Translations under genes and position numbers: made by a program
Assembly: GCA_947452455.1 (NCBI GenBank)
Contig: CANGBX010000001.1
Location: 124,001-188,000 of the forward strand
Source: Beijerinckiaceae bacterium
GTDB taxonomy: Bacteria; Pseudomonadota; Alphaproteobacteria; Rhizobiales; Beijerinckiaceae
Length of the DNA: 64,000 bases
Reading direction: 5' to 3'
Shown: piece after piece, positions 1 to 9,513 of the stretch
Layout: the number at the start of each line of letters is the position of its first letter
Numbering within the stretch: the stretch's first letter is position 1
Notes under the pieces: model-generated
Database searches by the model: none
Told to the model about the DNA's origin: nothing
The model's input: only the letters and a program-made list of their open reading frames with translations

Positions 1-33
1 AGAGTTTTGAAGTGGCTGAATATTCGAGACGTT

Positions 34-759
34 TCATTCTGTGCCTCCGGCTGCGCTGCGCAGATCGCAATCAATCAAAATTTCATTTTGTCCCAATGGA
101 TAAAAAACTGTCGCCGGACGCAAAGCTGACATGAGATCATCAATGGGTTTGAGATCAAGCCCGTTGCGTCCTGACCCGATGATGATCGGCGCGATCAAGA
201 GATGCAATCGGTCAATGCAGCCCGCATCCAGAAAAGTAGAAATGGTTTTGGCGCCGCCCTCGATCAAAATTTTACGACAGCCGCGTGCAAAAAGCGCGTC
301 GATCATGGCGCGCGGAGAAAGTTCGCCATCGACCAGAGGCAGACGAATTTGCTCGACGCCGGGAATGACAAAGCTTGTTGCGTCCTCACGCGTGATCAGC
401 ATGCAGGGCGTGCCGTCGGGTTCAAGCCATTTGGCGGGCCCGCGCAATCGGCTGGTCGGGTCAATCACCACACGGGCAGGGTTGGGCCCTGCAACGCGGC
501 GCACATTGAGCTGCGGGTCATCGGCGGCAATCGTACCTGCGCCCACAACCACGGCATCCACGGACGCCCGTATGCGATGCAAATGGTCGAGCGCGGGCTC
601 GCCATTGATATATTTGCTGGCCCCCGAGACGGTCGCGATGCGCCCATCCAGTGATTGGCCGAGTTGGGCCACCACAAAGGGGCGGGCGGGATCGGCCGAC
701 CGGAAGGGGCCGAAGGGATCGCCCGTTATCTCTGTGGCTGGGTCTTTGCCCTTGGGCAT
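34..759 (-). CDS. RibD C-terminal-type pyrimidine reductase family protein
   Basis: This 241-residue protein matches the RibD C-terminal (dihydrofolate-reductase-like) domain, which reduces the ribosylamino-pyrimidine intermediate of riboflavin synthesis with NADPH. Visible family motifs are SLDGRIA near residue 36, VGAGTIAADDPQL near residue 75 and ILIEGGA near residue 165. The zinc deaminase domain found at the N-terminus of full RibD is absent. I chose the ATG at 759 because AGGAG lies just upstream; a longer frame to 843 would overlap the divergent ribA. The ribA neighbour supports a flavin role, but stand-alone reductases of this family can serve other pathways, so the substrate is not certain. 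Confidence 0.8.
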   Translation of the reverse strand: MPKGKDPATEITGDPFGPFRSADPARPFVVAQLGQSLDGRIATVSGASKYINGEPALDHLHRIRASVDAVVVGAGTIAADDPQLNVRRVAGPNPARVVIDPTSRLRGPAKWLEPDGTPCMLITREDATSFVIPGVEQIRLPLVDGELSPRAMIDALFARGCRKILIEGGAKTISTFLDAGCIDRLHLLIAPIIIGSGRNGLDLKPIDDLMSALRPATVFYPLGQNEILIDCDLRSAAGGTE

Positions 760-842
760 GGACGCTCCTAGTTTCTGCCCCAAATATAGGCTATGAGCGG
801 GGCAACGGGAGGGTCGGGCGCCGCACAAGCAGGTGATTGGCA

Positions 843-1991
843 ATGCCCGAGAGTGAGGTTCGTGTGACGGATCGTTTGCGTAGTCTATTGGTTGCCGGCG
901 TTTCAGGCCAGATCAAGGTCGAGCGCGCATTGGCAGAAATTCGGTCGGGCCGCCCTGTGGCGGTCTCCGGTTCACAGGGAAGCCTTATCACAACACCAGT
1001 CGAAGCGCTGGATGAGACGATTGCTGCCGATCTTGAAACTTTGGCAGCTGGCCGCGCGCGGCTGCTTCTCGCGGCTCCCCGTTTGCGCCGCTTGGGGCTC
1101 GAGCGGCAAGAGGCAGGCGCACTCGCTCTGCCCAAATTGGATCTCGCTCGCATCGCTCATCTTTCAGTTGAAACAGAAGCGCGGATTGATGCGCCTGTGA
1201 GTGCTTTGTCGGAGCAAGATGAAGCCGCGCTCGAATTGATGCGTCTGGCTTTTGTGTTGCCGGCCTTGGTTGTCTTTCCTGCGGCGGATGCCGCACTTCT
1301 CGACACTTTGATTCACGTCAGTGTCACAGATGTGCAGGACTATCGCGCAGCACAGACGCACGAGCTCAAACTGATATCGCGCGCACCTGTGCCGCTTGAG
1401 GGTGCGCAGGAGAGCGAATTTGTGATTTTCCGCGGTGGGGAAGGTTTGCGCGATCAGGTGGCTGTTGTTGTCGGTCGGCCCGATCTCACAAAGCCTGTCA
1501 CTGTTCGCCTGCATTCGGCCTGTCTGACAGGTGATCTCTTCGGCTCGCTCAAATGCGATTGCGGCGATCAATTGCGCCACACCGCGCGGTTTATGGCTGA
1601 AAATGGCGGCGGCATATTGCTGTATCTTGATCAGGAAGGCCGCGGCAACGGTCTGTCGAATAAAATCCGCGCCTATCGCCTGCAAGCGCAAGGCTATGAC
1701 ACATATGACGCCGATGAAGTGCTCGGCTTCGATCACGATCAGCGCGGTTTTGCTTTCGCTGCCACGATGTTGAAACAATTGGGCGTTAGCATCGTGCGTG
1801 TGATGACCAATAATCCTGTGAAGATTGCCGCACTCGAAGACGCAGGTCTGACTGTGGCTGCCGATCAGCGCATCATTGGCCGTCAGACCGATCAGAACGT
1901 GCGTTATCTGGCTTCCAAGCGAGATCGAGCTGGTCATTTCATCGATGTTCTCGATCAAGTGCCACCAGCGCAGGGCGGCGCGAAGGACTAA
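843..1991 (+). CDS. ribA: GTP cyclohydrolase II
   Basis: The protein is 382 aa and catalyses the first committed step of riboflavin synthesis, opening GTP to the diaminopyrimidine. The C-terminal half carries the zinc site C227, C238, C240 (in HSACLTGDLFGSLKCDC), the YLDQEGRG loop (261-268) and the GTP-binding MTNNP region near 321. The first 180 residues resemble a decayed RibB (dihydroxybutanone phosphate synthase) domain: the acidic DDEDRENEGD-type motif of active RibB is missing, as is common in alphaproteobacterial RibA. The ATG at 843 follows AGGTGA by six bases and is preferred over a TTG two codons earlier. It is divergent from the RibD-like reductase. Confidence 0.93.
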   Translation: MPESEVRVTDRLRSLLVAGVSGQIKVERALAEIRSGRPVAVSGSQGSLITTPVEALDETIAADLETLAAGRARLLLAAPRLRRLGLERQEAGALALPKLDLARIAHLSVETEARIDAPVSALSEQDEAALELMRLAFVLPALVVFPAADAALLDTLIHVSVTDVQDYRAAQTHELKLISRAPVPLEGAQESEFVIFRGGEGLRDQVAVVVGRPDLTKPVTVRLHSACLTGDLFGSLKCDCGDQLRHTARFMAENGGGILLYLDQEGRGNGLSNKIRAYRLQAQGYDTYDADEVLGFDHDQRGFAFAATMLKQLGVSIVRVMTNNPVKIAALEDAGLTVAADQRIIGRQTDQNVRYLASKRDRAGHFIDVLDQVPPAQGGAKD

Positions 1992-1997
1992 GCCGAT

Positions 1998-4301
1998 ATG
2001 GAGCAGCGCACGCCGGGTGCGGAACGCGATTACAGCGCCGCACTGATCATCTTCGCGGTCTGCGCCTTTGCGCTCGCACTGCCATGGATTTCCGGCCATG
2101 TGACGATTCCATGGGATGCGAAAGCTCATTTCTATCCGCAGCTCGTTTTTCTTTCCAAAACGCTGCACAGCGGGGAATCGCCCTTCTGGAATCCTTATGT
2201 CTTTGCGGGCTCTGTTCATATTGCTGATCCGCAATCGCTGATCTTCACTTTGCCTTATCTGCTGGTCGCCAAGTTCATTCGCGATCCCGGTTTCATCGCT
2301 GCGGATGCGACCATTTTTGGCATGATCTCGCTCGGCGGCCTTGCCTTGATGCTTTATTTCCGCGACCGCGGATGGCACCCCGCAGGCGCTCTGCTGGCTG
2401 GTTTGAGCTTTACTTTTGGCGGTTCGGCTGCTTGGCGTATCCAGCATATCGGCGAAGTCTTGAGTCTCGCCTTTTTCGCCATCACGCTTTTGTTCGTCTC
2501 GCGCATTTTTCTGCGTGGCGGCTGGTGGAATGGTTTGTTGGCTGGTTTCTTTGGCGGGCTGATGCTGATCGGGCGCGATCAGATTGCGCTGCTCTGCGCA
2601 CTGATCTTGCTGATCTATGCCCTGTGGCATGTGTTTGTGACGCCGTGGCGCAGAAGCCTTGTCCCCTTGGGTATGGCGCTGGTCACAGGACTGATCACCA
2701 TTGCCTTGCCGATTTCTCTGACGCTGGTGCTGGCCGAACAATCGACGCGTACCGAGATTGATTTTGAAGGTGCGGCGCGGGGTTCGCTGCATCCGGCCGC
2801 TTTGCTCACCGCTTTTGTCGCCAATCTTTTTGGGACGGATGGTCCCATTCAGAATTTCTGGGGTCCGCCGGAAGTCTCCGTCTGGGGCGGCAATTATAAT
2901 CTCGCGCGCAATATGGCGAATGTCTATTTCGGTGCTTTGCCGCTTGTTGCTTTTCTTGGGCTTGGTGTTTTGGCAGGGCGCGTGTTTCGCCGTGATATGG
3001 CGCCCTTTGTCATCAGCTTTGTTTTGATGCTGCTTTATACGCTGGGTGATTTCACGCCTTTCTATAAAATGATCTTCGGCGTGCCGGGCCTCGATCTCTT
3101 CCGCAGGCCGGCTGATGCGACTTTCCCGCTCTGCGCTTTGGCCTCCATTCTTGCGGGCTATGCTTTGCATCGCTTCATCACAGATGAAGAGAAGAGCTTT
3201 GTTCGCAATGCACTCATGCCGACACTCGTTGTCGTGTCCGGTCTTGCAATTTCGGTCGCGGTGGCTTTGTGGAAAGATCGCCTGGCGCAGGCGCAAACGC
3301 CTTTGCTGATCGGCACCGGCTTTTTGGGCCTCTCGCTCATCGTTCTTTTTCTCTTGCGTCGCTTCAATCGCCAGATTGGCGCAGCCTCGCTCTTGCTTGT
3401 GGCTGGCGCTCTGACGTTTGATCTGGCGGTGAGTAACGGCCCGAATGAATCGACCGCTCTGCCGCCATCGCGTTTTGACGTGATGCGGACTGATACGGCG
3501 AATGAGACCATTTCGCTGCTGCGCCAAAAACTGGCGGAGACGGCAGGGCCTGATCGGATAGATCGCGTAGAGCTGGCGGCTGTTGGTTTTGATTGGCCCA
3601 ATCTTGGCCTGATCCACGGCTTTCAACATGATCTCGGCTATAATCCTGTGCGCTTGTCCTGGTTTGTCGATGCGACCAATGCGCAGGATCAGGTGGCTGT
3701 TGCCGAGCAGCGGCCCTTTGCACCGCTCTTTTCTTCATATCGGTCACTGATGGCCGATATGCTGGGCGTGCGTTTTATCGCCTCTGACTTTCCGATTGAA
3801 CGCATTGATCCCGAGCTCAAGAGCGGCGATCTCAATTTCATTGCGCAAACCAAAGATGCTTACGTCTATGAAAATCCGCGTGCGCTGCCGCGTGTCATGA
3901 TTGCCCGTCAGGCGAAGAAAGTTGATTTCGACGCACTATTTGAAACGGGCGAATGGCCCGAAGGATTTGATCCGCGCGAGACCGTGCTGCTTGATGGCGT
4001 AGATGCAGAAGACACGCAGCCGCGCCGCGCCGCGAGCGCGCGCATCGAGGCCTATCAGAATACGCAGGTGCGCATTTCCGTGAATGCGCCTGATGGCGGC
4101 TATCTTGTGTTGAATGATGTCTGGCATCCTTGGTGGCGTGTCGAGATTGATGGTCACCGCTCTGATGTCTTGCGTGCCAATGCGATTTTCCGAGCGGTGA
4201 AATTGCCGCCGGGCGCACATCAGGTGCGTTTCTACTTTGCGCCGCTGCGGGGTCTGCGATTGACCTTGCGCGCGGCGGTCCAATCTTTCTTGACGCGTTG
4301 A
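1998..4301 (+). CDS. YfhO-like polytopic membrane protein
   Basis: A 767-aa integral membrane protein. Residues 1 to about 475 hold roughly a dozen hydrophobic segments; after the first helix comes IPWDAKAHFYPQ and the FWNPYVFAGSVHIADPQS loop, which match the YfhO/GT-C superfamily pattern. Residues from about 480 to 740 form a soluble, probably periplasmic, beta-rich domain. YfhO proteins are implicated in adding sugars to lipid-linked or wall polymers, but no substrate can be assigned here. It starts six bases after ribA with AAGGA ten bases upstream of the ATG, and is followed after 13 bases by another membrane protein, so the pair may work together on envelope glycolipids. Confidence 0.7.
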   Translation: MEQRTPGAERDYSAALIIFAVCAFALALPWISGHVTIPWDAKAHFYPQLVFLSKTLHSGESPFWNPYVFAGSVHIADPQSLIFTLPYLLVAKFIRDPGFIAADATIFGMISLGGLALMLYFRDRGWHPAGALLAGLSFTFGGSAAWRIQHIGEVLSLAFFAITLLFVSRIFLRGGWWNGLLAGFFGGLMLIGRDQIALLCALILLIYALWHVFVTPWRRSLVPLGMALVTGLITIALPISLTLVLAEQSTRTEIDFEGAARGSLHPAALLTAFVANLFGTDGPIQNFWGPPEVSVWGGNYNLARNMANVYFGALPLVAFLGLGVLAGRVFRRDMAPFVISFVLMLLYTLGDFTPFYKMIFGVPGLDLFRRPADATFPLCALASILAGYALHRFITDEEKSFVRNALMPTLVVVSGLAISVAVALWKDRLAQAQTPLLIGTGFLGLSLIVLFLLRRFNRQIGAASLLLVAGALTFDLAVSNGPNESTALPPSRFDVMRTDTANETISLLRQKLAETAGPDRIDRVELAAVGFDWPNLGLIHGFQHDLGYNPVRLSWFVDATNAQDQVAVAEQRPFAPLFSSYRSLMADMLGVRFIASDFPIERIDPELKSGDLNFIAQTKDAYVYENPRALPRVMIARQAKKVDFDALFETGEWPEGFDPRETVLLDGVDAEDTQPRRAASARIEAYQNTQVRISVNAPDGGYLVLNDVWHPWWRVEIDGHRSDVLRANAIFRAVKLPPGAHQVRFYFAPLRGLRLTLRAAVQSFLTR

Positions 4302-4314
4302 GAGACGTTCTACG

Positions 4315-5304
4315 ATGGCGCCTGATGATCAGAAAAAAGAGCGCCGTCGCAAATGGCTTGCCAGACTGGGCACAGGCTTCAGCCTTTGTATCCTCGTCCT
4401 CTCCGGTTTTGTTTTAACGCGCACGGTTTCTGGCCTGCATTGGAGCGAATTACGCGCTGCTTTGGCTGCGACTTCGATGGAGCAGATAGTGGCCGCCTGC
4501 GTGCTGACGGCGTGCTCTTATCTCGCATTGACCGGTTATGATGCCGTGGCCCTGCGCCAATTGCGTGTGACGGTTCCTTACCGCACCAAGGCGCTTGGCT
4601 CTTTCACGTCTTTTGCAATTTCCTTCACGCTGGGTTTTCCGCTGATTACAGCGGGCACCGTGCGTTACTGGATTTATTCGCGGGTCGGATTAACGGCGGC
4701 CAAAGTTGCCAGTCTCACTGTCATTGCAGGCCTGACCTTTTGGCTTGGCATGGCGCTCGTCATCGGCATCGCTATGGTTATCCAGCCCGATAACATCACG
4801 GCGGTGAACCGTCTCACAGGCTGGATCAATCTCATCATCGGCCTCGCCATACTGGGCAGCATGATGTTTTATCTTGCTTGGGTGTCGCGGGGTCGTCGGC
4901 GTGTGCGCGTGCAGGGCCTGCGCCTCGAATTGCCGGGGTTGGGGCTCACACTCAGCCAATTGGCGCTGGGCGTGATTGATCTGTGTTGTGCGGCAGGCGC
5001 ACTCTTCGTCATTCTGCCACACGGCCACGGGCTTGATTTCATCTCCTTCTGCGCGGCCTATGTGCTGGCTTGTTTGCTGGGCATTGCGAGTCACATGCCC
5101 GGCGGCATTGGCGCCTTTGAAGCGACCATGCTGAATGCTGTACCGGCACCCTCTACCGAGGCTTTGTTGGCCTCGCTCTTGCTCTTCCGCATTATTTATT
5201 ATGTTGGTCCCTTCATTCTCGCGCTTGCCTTGCTGGGCGCGAATGAAAGCATCCTGCGCTGGAAATCTTTGCGCGCCGCCATGAACGCGCCCGATGAGGG
5301 CTAA
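4315..5304 (+). CDS. LPG synthase TM-region / flippase-like membrane protein (UPF0104 type)
   Basis: The 329-aa protein has about eight transmembrane segments and the hallmark SHMPGGIGAFEATML motif (near residue 260) of the lysylphosphatidylglycerol synthetase transmembrane / UPF0104 family. There is no C-terminal acyltransferase-like synthase domain, so it is the short flippase-like form rather than MprF. Such proteins are proposed to flip or transfer lipids or lipid-linked sugars across the inner membrane. It sits 13 bases after the YfhO-like gene and is probably co-transcribed with it. The substrate is unknown. Confidence 0.72.
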   Translation: MAPDDQKKERRRKWLARLGTGFSLCILVLSGFVLTRTVSGLHWSELRAALAATSMEQIVAACVLTACSYLALTGYDAVALRQLRVTVPYRTKALGSFTSFAISFTLGFPLITAGTVRYWIYSRVGLTAAKVASLTVIAGLTFWLGMALVIGIAMVIQPDNITAVNRLTGWINLIIGLAILGSMMFYLAWVSRGRRRVRVQGLRLELPGLGLTLSQLALGVIDLCCAAGALFVILPHGHGLDFISFCAAYVLACLLGIASHMPGGIGAFEATMLNAVPAPSTEALLASLLLFRIIYYVGPFILALALLGANESILRWKSLRAAMNAPDEG

Positions 5305-5372
5305 TCACGCATGCGCTTGATTGCTCCCCCCTTTCCCCTCCATAAAGGGGCACTTCGTCAAAGGGGCCTATT

Positions 5373-6386
5373 GTGATCCTTGCTTTTGTAGAGGCTTTGC
5401 CCAATCCGGTTCTGGTGATTGGTCCGGAACAGTCGATCGGCGCCTTTAATGCGGCGGCGCGCGGCCTGTTTCCGCTGTTGGCCTCTGGCCAGCGGCTCTT
5501 GCCGCTCGTCGTGCGCTCGCCTGATATTTTGGACGCTGTGGGCCGCGTGATGAAGGGCGGGGCGGCCGAGACCGTCGATCTCTATGAACGTGTCCCGGTT
5601 GAGCGTCTGTTCAAAGTGCATGTCGCGCCTTTTGAAAACACCGGTCAGCGCAATGTCCTTCTGAGCTTTGATGATTTGACGGATGCCAAGCGCACAGAGC
5701 GGATGCGTGTCGATTTCATCGCCAATGCCAGCCATGAATTGCGCACGCCGCTCGCCTCTCTGTTGGGCTTTGTCGAAACCCTGCAAGGTGCGGCGAAAGA
5801 TGACCCCAACGCGCGCGAGCGCTTTTTGGGCATTATGCGTGATCAGGGCAAACGCATGGCGCGCCTGATCGATGATCTTTTGTCTCTGTCACAGATCGAG
5901 CGGCAGGAGCATGTGCGCCCGCAGACGCAAGTCGATTTTGCCGATGTTATTCGCCAATGTATCGATGCGCTGTCGCCGGTTGCCAAAGAGGTGAATGTTC
6001 GGCTGCAAGTCGACATCCCTTTGAAAATGCCGATCACAGGCGATCGCGACGAGCTGATCCGCGTGGTCGAAAATCTCATCGAAAATGCGCTGAAATATGG
6101 CGCTGATGATGAGGGCGCCGACACGCAGATTGAAATTGCGCTGAATGAAAAAGACGGCCAGGCGCGCTTTTCCGTGCGCGATCACGGGGCCGGCATTGCG
6201 CCCGAACATTTGCCGCGCCTGACCGAGCGCTTTTACCGCGTTGATGCGGGCAAGAGCCGCGCCAAGGGCGGCACGGGTCTGGGTCTGGCGCTTGTGAAAC
6301 ATATTGTGGCGCGCCATCGCGGCGTCTTGCGCATCTGGAGCGAGCCTGGGCAGGGAGCAGAATTTTCCGTCGAAATCCCGCTTTAA
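5373..6386 (+). CDS. PhoR-like sensor histidine kinase lacking membrane segments
   Basis: A 337-aa kinase: an N-terminal PAS-like domain (about 1-105), HisKA with the H-box FIANASHELRTPL (phospho-acceptor H121), then an HATPase domain with the N-box NLIENALKYG and the G2 box GGTGLGLALVKHI. The sequence is PhoR-like, but canonical PhoR begins with membrane helices and none is present here. A stop codon at 5343-5345 in this frame rules out an upstream extension. The GTG start has AAAGGGG six bases upstream, lying inside a short CCCCTTT/AAAGGGG inverted motif. No phoB, pst genes or other response regulator adjoins it; the next gene is convergent gcrA. Partner unknown. Confidence 0.82.
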   Translation: MILAFVEALPNPVLVIGPEQSIGAFNAAARGLFPLLASGQRLLPLVVRSPDILDAVGRVMKGGAAETVDLYERVPVERLFKVHVAPFENTGQRNVLLSFDDLTDAKRTERMRVDFIANASHELRTPLASLLGFVETLQGAAKDDPNARERFLGIMRDQGKRMARLIDDLLSLSQIERQEHVRPQTQVDFADVIRQCIDALSPVAKEVNVRLQVDIPLKMPITGDRDELIRVVENLIENALKYGADDEGADTQIEIALNEKDGQARFSVRDHGAGIAPEHLPRLTERFYRVDAGKSRAKGGTGLGLALVKHIVARHRGVLRIWSEPGQGAEFSVEIPL

Positions 6387-6418
6387 GCGGATGCGGTAAA
6401 TCTTGGATCAAAGAAAAA

Positions 6419-6442
6419 GGCCGGGTCACCCCGGCCTTTTTT
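6419..6442. terminator. Bidirectional intrinsic terminator
   Basis: A seven-base-pair GC stem (GGCCGGG with CCCGGCC) and a four-base loop are followed by TTTTTT and preceded by an A-run. It therefore serves both convergent genes, the PhoR-like kinase and gcrA. Confidence 0.85.
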
Positions 6443-6452
6443 ATTCGTCACC

Positions 6453-6974
6453 TTAAGCCAGGCGCGTGAGCTGCTGGGCGCGGCGTTCGCGGTCGCGACG
6501 GCGCTCTTGGGCTGGCTGGTAGGCGATGCGGGCATGGTGCTGACAATAGGGGCCCACACTGGCGCCCTTGGAGCCGCAGAAGCGGAACTCCGGCGTGGTC
6601 GGGTCGCCGACCGGCCAGCGGCACATGCCTTCACGCAATTCCATGATCGTGACCATCTCAGACATGGGAATGACCACATCTTCCATGGGCAGCGGCTCGG
6701 GGGCTTCCATCGGGCGGAAGGCCACGGCGAGATTGCCGCGCGCAACCGGAGCTGGCGGGCGCGGGGCTGGGCGGGGCGCTGCCGAGCGCGTCCGCTGACG
6801 GGGCGCGGCCGGGGCCTGCGCCTTCACACGGCCCGACAGGCCGAGACGATGCACCTTGCCGATGACGGCATTGCGCGTGATGCCGTGGGCGAGTTCTGCT
6901 GCAATCTGGCTAGCGCTGAGGCCATCCAGCCAGAGCTTCCGCAGGAGCTCCACACGTTCATCAGTCCAGGACAT
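6453..6974 (-). CDS. gcrA: GcrA cell-cycle regulator
   Basis: The 173-aa protein begins MSWTDERVELLRKLW, the classic GcrA N-terminus, with the helix-turn-helix segment ASQIAAELAHGITRNAVIGK at 20-39. A proline/alanine-rich linker follows, then a C-terminal Cys/His segment (CRWPVGDP, FCG, YCQHH). GcrA is the sigma-70-associated factor that activates promoters carrying CcrM-methylated GANTC sites in alphaproteobacteria. I chose the ATG at 6974 because GGAGGAGG lies directly upstream and the protein then starts at the conserved MSWT; a longer frame to 7199 adds only low-complexity residues. GAATC and GACTC sites occur in the upstream intergenic region. Confidence 0.95.
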   Translation of the reverse strand: MSWTDERVELLRKLWLDGLSASQIAAELAHGITRNAVIGKVHRLGLSGRVKAQAPAAPRQRTRSAAPRPAPRPPAPVARGNLAVAFRPMEAPEPLPMEDVVIPMSEMVTIMELREGMCRWPVGDPTTPEFRFCGSKGASVGPYCQHHARIAYQPAQERRRDRERRAQQLTRLA

Positions 6975-7366
6975 ATGTGTCCTCCTCCAGGGTCCGCTAC
7001 ACAAGAATCCGGGAGCGCACGCTGCGCCGGTCATATCCGGCGTCGTTTGACGCGATACGCTCAAAGAATGGGTCGCCGTACGAGATGTCGTAGTCGACGG
7101 AGGGCACGCTACACTAGCCGTTGAATCAGGTGCAAGGGAGCGGCGGGCTCCTGCTTTGTTTTCCCCAAGGACTTCAAGAAACTGTCGCCTTTGCGCCACG
7201 TATCTCGAACAAGATGCTTCAAAACAGGCTGTTTGAGCCCTTCAGCGCACATCCTGTCTCAATTGACCGGGGACGCTCGAGAAACTACACTTGACTCTGA
7301 AGCTGCCGCCCTCTGGGGCGGCTCTTTCCTTTTAAGGCCCCCGTCAATCTGGCTGGAGAAACCTCT
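6975..7366. promoter_or_regulatory. Divergent gcrA / argD intergenic region with GANTC sites
   Basis: This 392-base gap separates divergent gcrA and argD. It contains three GANTC methylation sites (GAATC at 7005 and 7123, GACTC at 7293). A GC hairpin (GCCGCCC at 7305-7311 with GGGCGGC at 7316-7322) is followed by a pyrimidine-rich tract ending about 35 bases before argD; it could be an attenuator or a weak terminator. GGAG lies upstream of the argD GTG. I see no open frame with coding character. Confidence 0.45.
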
Positions 7367-8569
7367 GTGACCTCTGCGCTTTTGCCGACCTATGCGCGTT
7401 ATGACCTCGCCTTTGAAAAGGGCGAAGGCGCTTGGCTGACGGCGGTTGGCGGGCAGCGATATCTGGATTTCGGCGGCGGCATTGCGGTGGCGAGCCTTGG
7501 CTATTCGCACCCCCATCTGATCGAGGCTTTGACGGAGCAGGCCAAAAAGCTCTGGCATACGTCGAACCTGTTCCAGATTCCCGAAGGCGAGCGACTGGCC
7601 CAGCGCCTCGTTGAAAAATCTTTCGCGGATTTTGTTTTCTTCACCAATTCCGGCGCGGAGGCGATGGAGCTGGCGATTAAAATGGCGCGCAAATATCAAG
7701 CCGCCAGCGGACATCCGGAAAAATACCGGATCATTACTTTTGAAGGCGCTTTCCATGGTCGCACGCTCGCGACCATCGCAGCTGGCGGCAACAAGAAATA
7801 CCTCGAAGGCTTCGGCCCTCCCGTTGATGGCTTTGATCAAGTGCCTTTCGGTGATCATGAGGCTTTGAAAAAAGCCATTGGTCCGCAAACGGGCGCGATC
7901 CTGATCGAGCCGATCCAGGGCGAGGGTGGTATTCGCCCCGTGCCGCCGCAATGCCTCAAGGGTCTGCGCCAATTGTGCGATGAGCACGGGCTGCTTTTGG
8001 TGTTCGACGAAGTGCAGACGGGTGTTGGCCGCACGGGCAAATTGTTCGCGCATGAATGGGCCGGCGTGACGCCTGACATTATGGCTGTTGCCAAAGGCAT
8101 CGGCGGTGGCTTTCCGCTGGGCGCTTGCTTGGCGACGTATGGTGCGGCCAAAGGCATGACAGCGGGCACACATGGCACAACCTATGGCGGCAATCCGCTT
8201 GCTATGGCGGTTGGCAATGCCGTGCTGGATGTTGTGCTGGCCGATGGCTTTCTCGACCATGTGCGCGCCATGGGTGCGCGCTTGCGCCAAAAGCTCGGCG
8301 CTGTGCAAGAGCGCCATGCGGGCATTATTGAGCAAGTGCGCGGCGAGGGCCTGATGGTCGGCTTGAAGCTGGTGCCCAACAATGGTGAATTTGCTGCGGC
8401 CGCGCGTGCTGAACATGTGCTTGTTATTCCGGCGGGCGATAATGTTGTGCGTCTTCTGCCACCTCTCATCATCGGTGAGGCCGAGGTGGATGAGGCAGCC
8501 AAGCGGCTTGATGCGGCTTGTCTGCGTATGGAAGCGGCCATGAAAGATTCCACTGGAGTACAGGCGTGA
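7367..8569 (+). CDS. argD: Acetylornithine aminotransferase
   Basis: The 400-aa PLP enzyme transaminates N-acetylglutamate semialdehyde to N-acetylornithine in arginine synthesis. Class III aminotransferase features are visible: the [16 protein letters not shown] segment near 93, FEGAFHGRT near 125, [11 protein letters not shown] near 214, and [12 protein letters not shown] with the Schiff-base lysine K243. The start is GTG with GGAG nine bases upstream. The stop overlaps the argF start by one base, so the two are translationally coupled. Length and motifs are normal for the family; the argF neighbour settles the choice over related omega-aminotransferases. Confidence 0.95.
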   Translation: MTSALLPTYARYDLAFEKGEGAWLTAVGGQRYLDFGGGIAVASLGYSHPHLIEALTEQAKKLWHTSNLFQIPEGERLAQRLVEKSFADFVFFTNSGAEAMELAIKMARKYQAASGHPEKYRIITFEGAFHGRTLATIAAGGNKKYLEGFGPPVDGFDQVPFGDHEALKKAIGPQTGAILIEPIQGEGGIRPVPPQCLKGLRQLCDEHGLLLVFDEVQTGVGRTGKLFAHEWAGVTPDIMAVAKGIGGGFPLGACLATYGAAKGMTAGTHGTTYGGNPLAMAVGNAVLDVVLADGFLDHVRAMGARLRQKLGAVQERHAGIIEQVRGEGLMVGLKLVPNNGEFAAAARAEHVLVIPAGDNVVRLLPPLIIGEAEVDEAAKRLDAACLRMEAAMKDSTGVQA

Positions 8570-9513
8570 TGAGCGCGCAAAGCACAGGCGCGCCGCGCCA
8601 TTTTCTGGATCTGTCGGATGTGGAGGCGAGCGAATTGCGCCGCATTCTCGACTGGTCGATTGCGACAAAAAAAGCCCGCGTCAAGGGCATGCGCGCCAAG
8701 CACCGTCCGCTCGAGGGCCGTGCACTCGCTATGGTTTTCGACAAGCCCTCGACGCGCACGCGTGTCTCTTTTGATATGGCGATGCGAGAGCTTGGCGGTG
8801 AAACGCTGATGCTGACGGGCGCTGAAATGCAGCTCGGTCGTGGTGAGACGATTGCCGATACATCGCGCGTTCTGTCGCGCTATGTCGATGCGATCATGAT
8901 CCGCATTCTCGACCATGATGACATGGTCGAACTCGCGCGCTTTGCCAGCGTGCCGGTGATCAATGCGCTGACCAAGCGCTCGCACCCCTGTCAGGTTATG
9001 GCCGATGTCATGACCTTTGAAGAGCACAAGGGTTCGATCAAAGGCCGCACAGTCGCTTGGACGGGTGATGCGAACAATGTGCTGACCAGCTGGATTCATG
9101 CAGCCCAACGTTTCGACTTCACCATCAATGTTGCCACACCGGAAGAATTTGCACCTGGTGCAGCCATTGTCGATTGGGCCAAGGCGAATGGCGCCAAGCT
9201 CAACATCACACACGATCCGCGCGAGGCGGTGCGTGGCGTTGATTGCATCATTTCCGATTGCTGGGTGTCGATGGGTGATGAAGACGAGGCCCGCAAGCGC
9301 CATAATCTTCTGGCGCGCTATCAGGTGAATGATGAGCTGATGGCAACGGCAGGCCCGCAGGCGATCTTCATGCATTGTCTGCCCGCGCATCGCGGCGAAG
9401 AAGTCACCGATGCTGTGATTGATGGCCCGCAATCGGTCGTTTTTGATGAGGCAGAAAATCGCCTGCACGCGCAAAAGGGCGTGCTCGCCTGGTGTCTTGG
9501 TGAATTGAAGTGA
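8569..9513 (+). CDS. argF: Ornithine carbamoyltransferase
   Basis: The 314-aa enzyme makes citrulline from ornithine and carbamoyl phosphate. The carbamoyl-phosphate-binding STRTR motif is at 61-65 ([12 protein letters not shown]), HPCQ is near 142, and the ornithine-site HCLPAHRG motif is near 270. The ATG overlaps the argD stop by one base; a longer in-frame extension would lie entirely inside argD. Its own stop overlaps the GTG of hslO. An argD-argF-hslO arrangement is familiar from Rhizobiales genomes. Confidence 0.96.
   Translation: MSAQSTGAPRHFLDLSDVEASELRRILDWSIATKKARVKGMRAKHRPLEGRALAMVFDKPSTRTRVSFDMAMRELGGETLMLTGAEMQLGRGETIADTSRVLSRYVDAIMIRILDHDDMVELARFASVPVINALTKRSHPCQVMADVMTFEEHKGSIKGRTVAWTGDANNVLTSWIHAAQRFDFTINVATPEEFAPGAAIVDWAKANGAKLNITHDPREAVRGVDCIISDCWVSMGDEDEARKRHNLLARYQVNDELMATAGPQAIFMHCLPAHRGEEVTDAVIDGPQSVVFDEAENRLHAQKGVLAWCLGELK

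Noticed and set aside
1..33. Possible coding sequence at the left edge
   Set aside because: Only 33 bases precede the stop of the first gene; nothing can be supported.
1164..3629. An 821-codon open frame on the minus strand
   Set aside because: It lies opposite ribA and the YfhO-like gene, is rich in Gln, Arg and His with no domain pattern, and has no ribosome site. It is a by-product of codon bias in the real genes.
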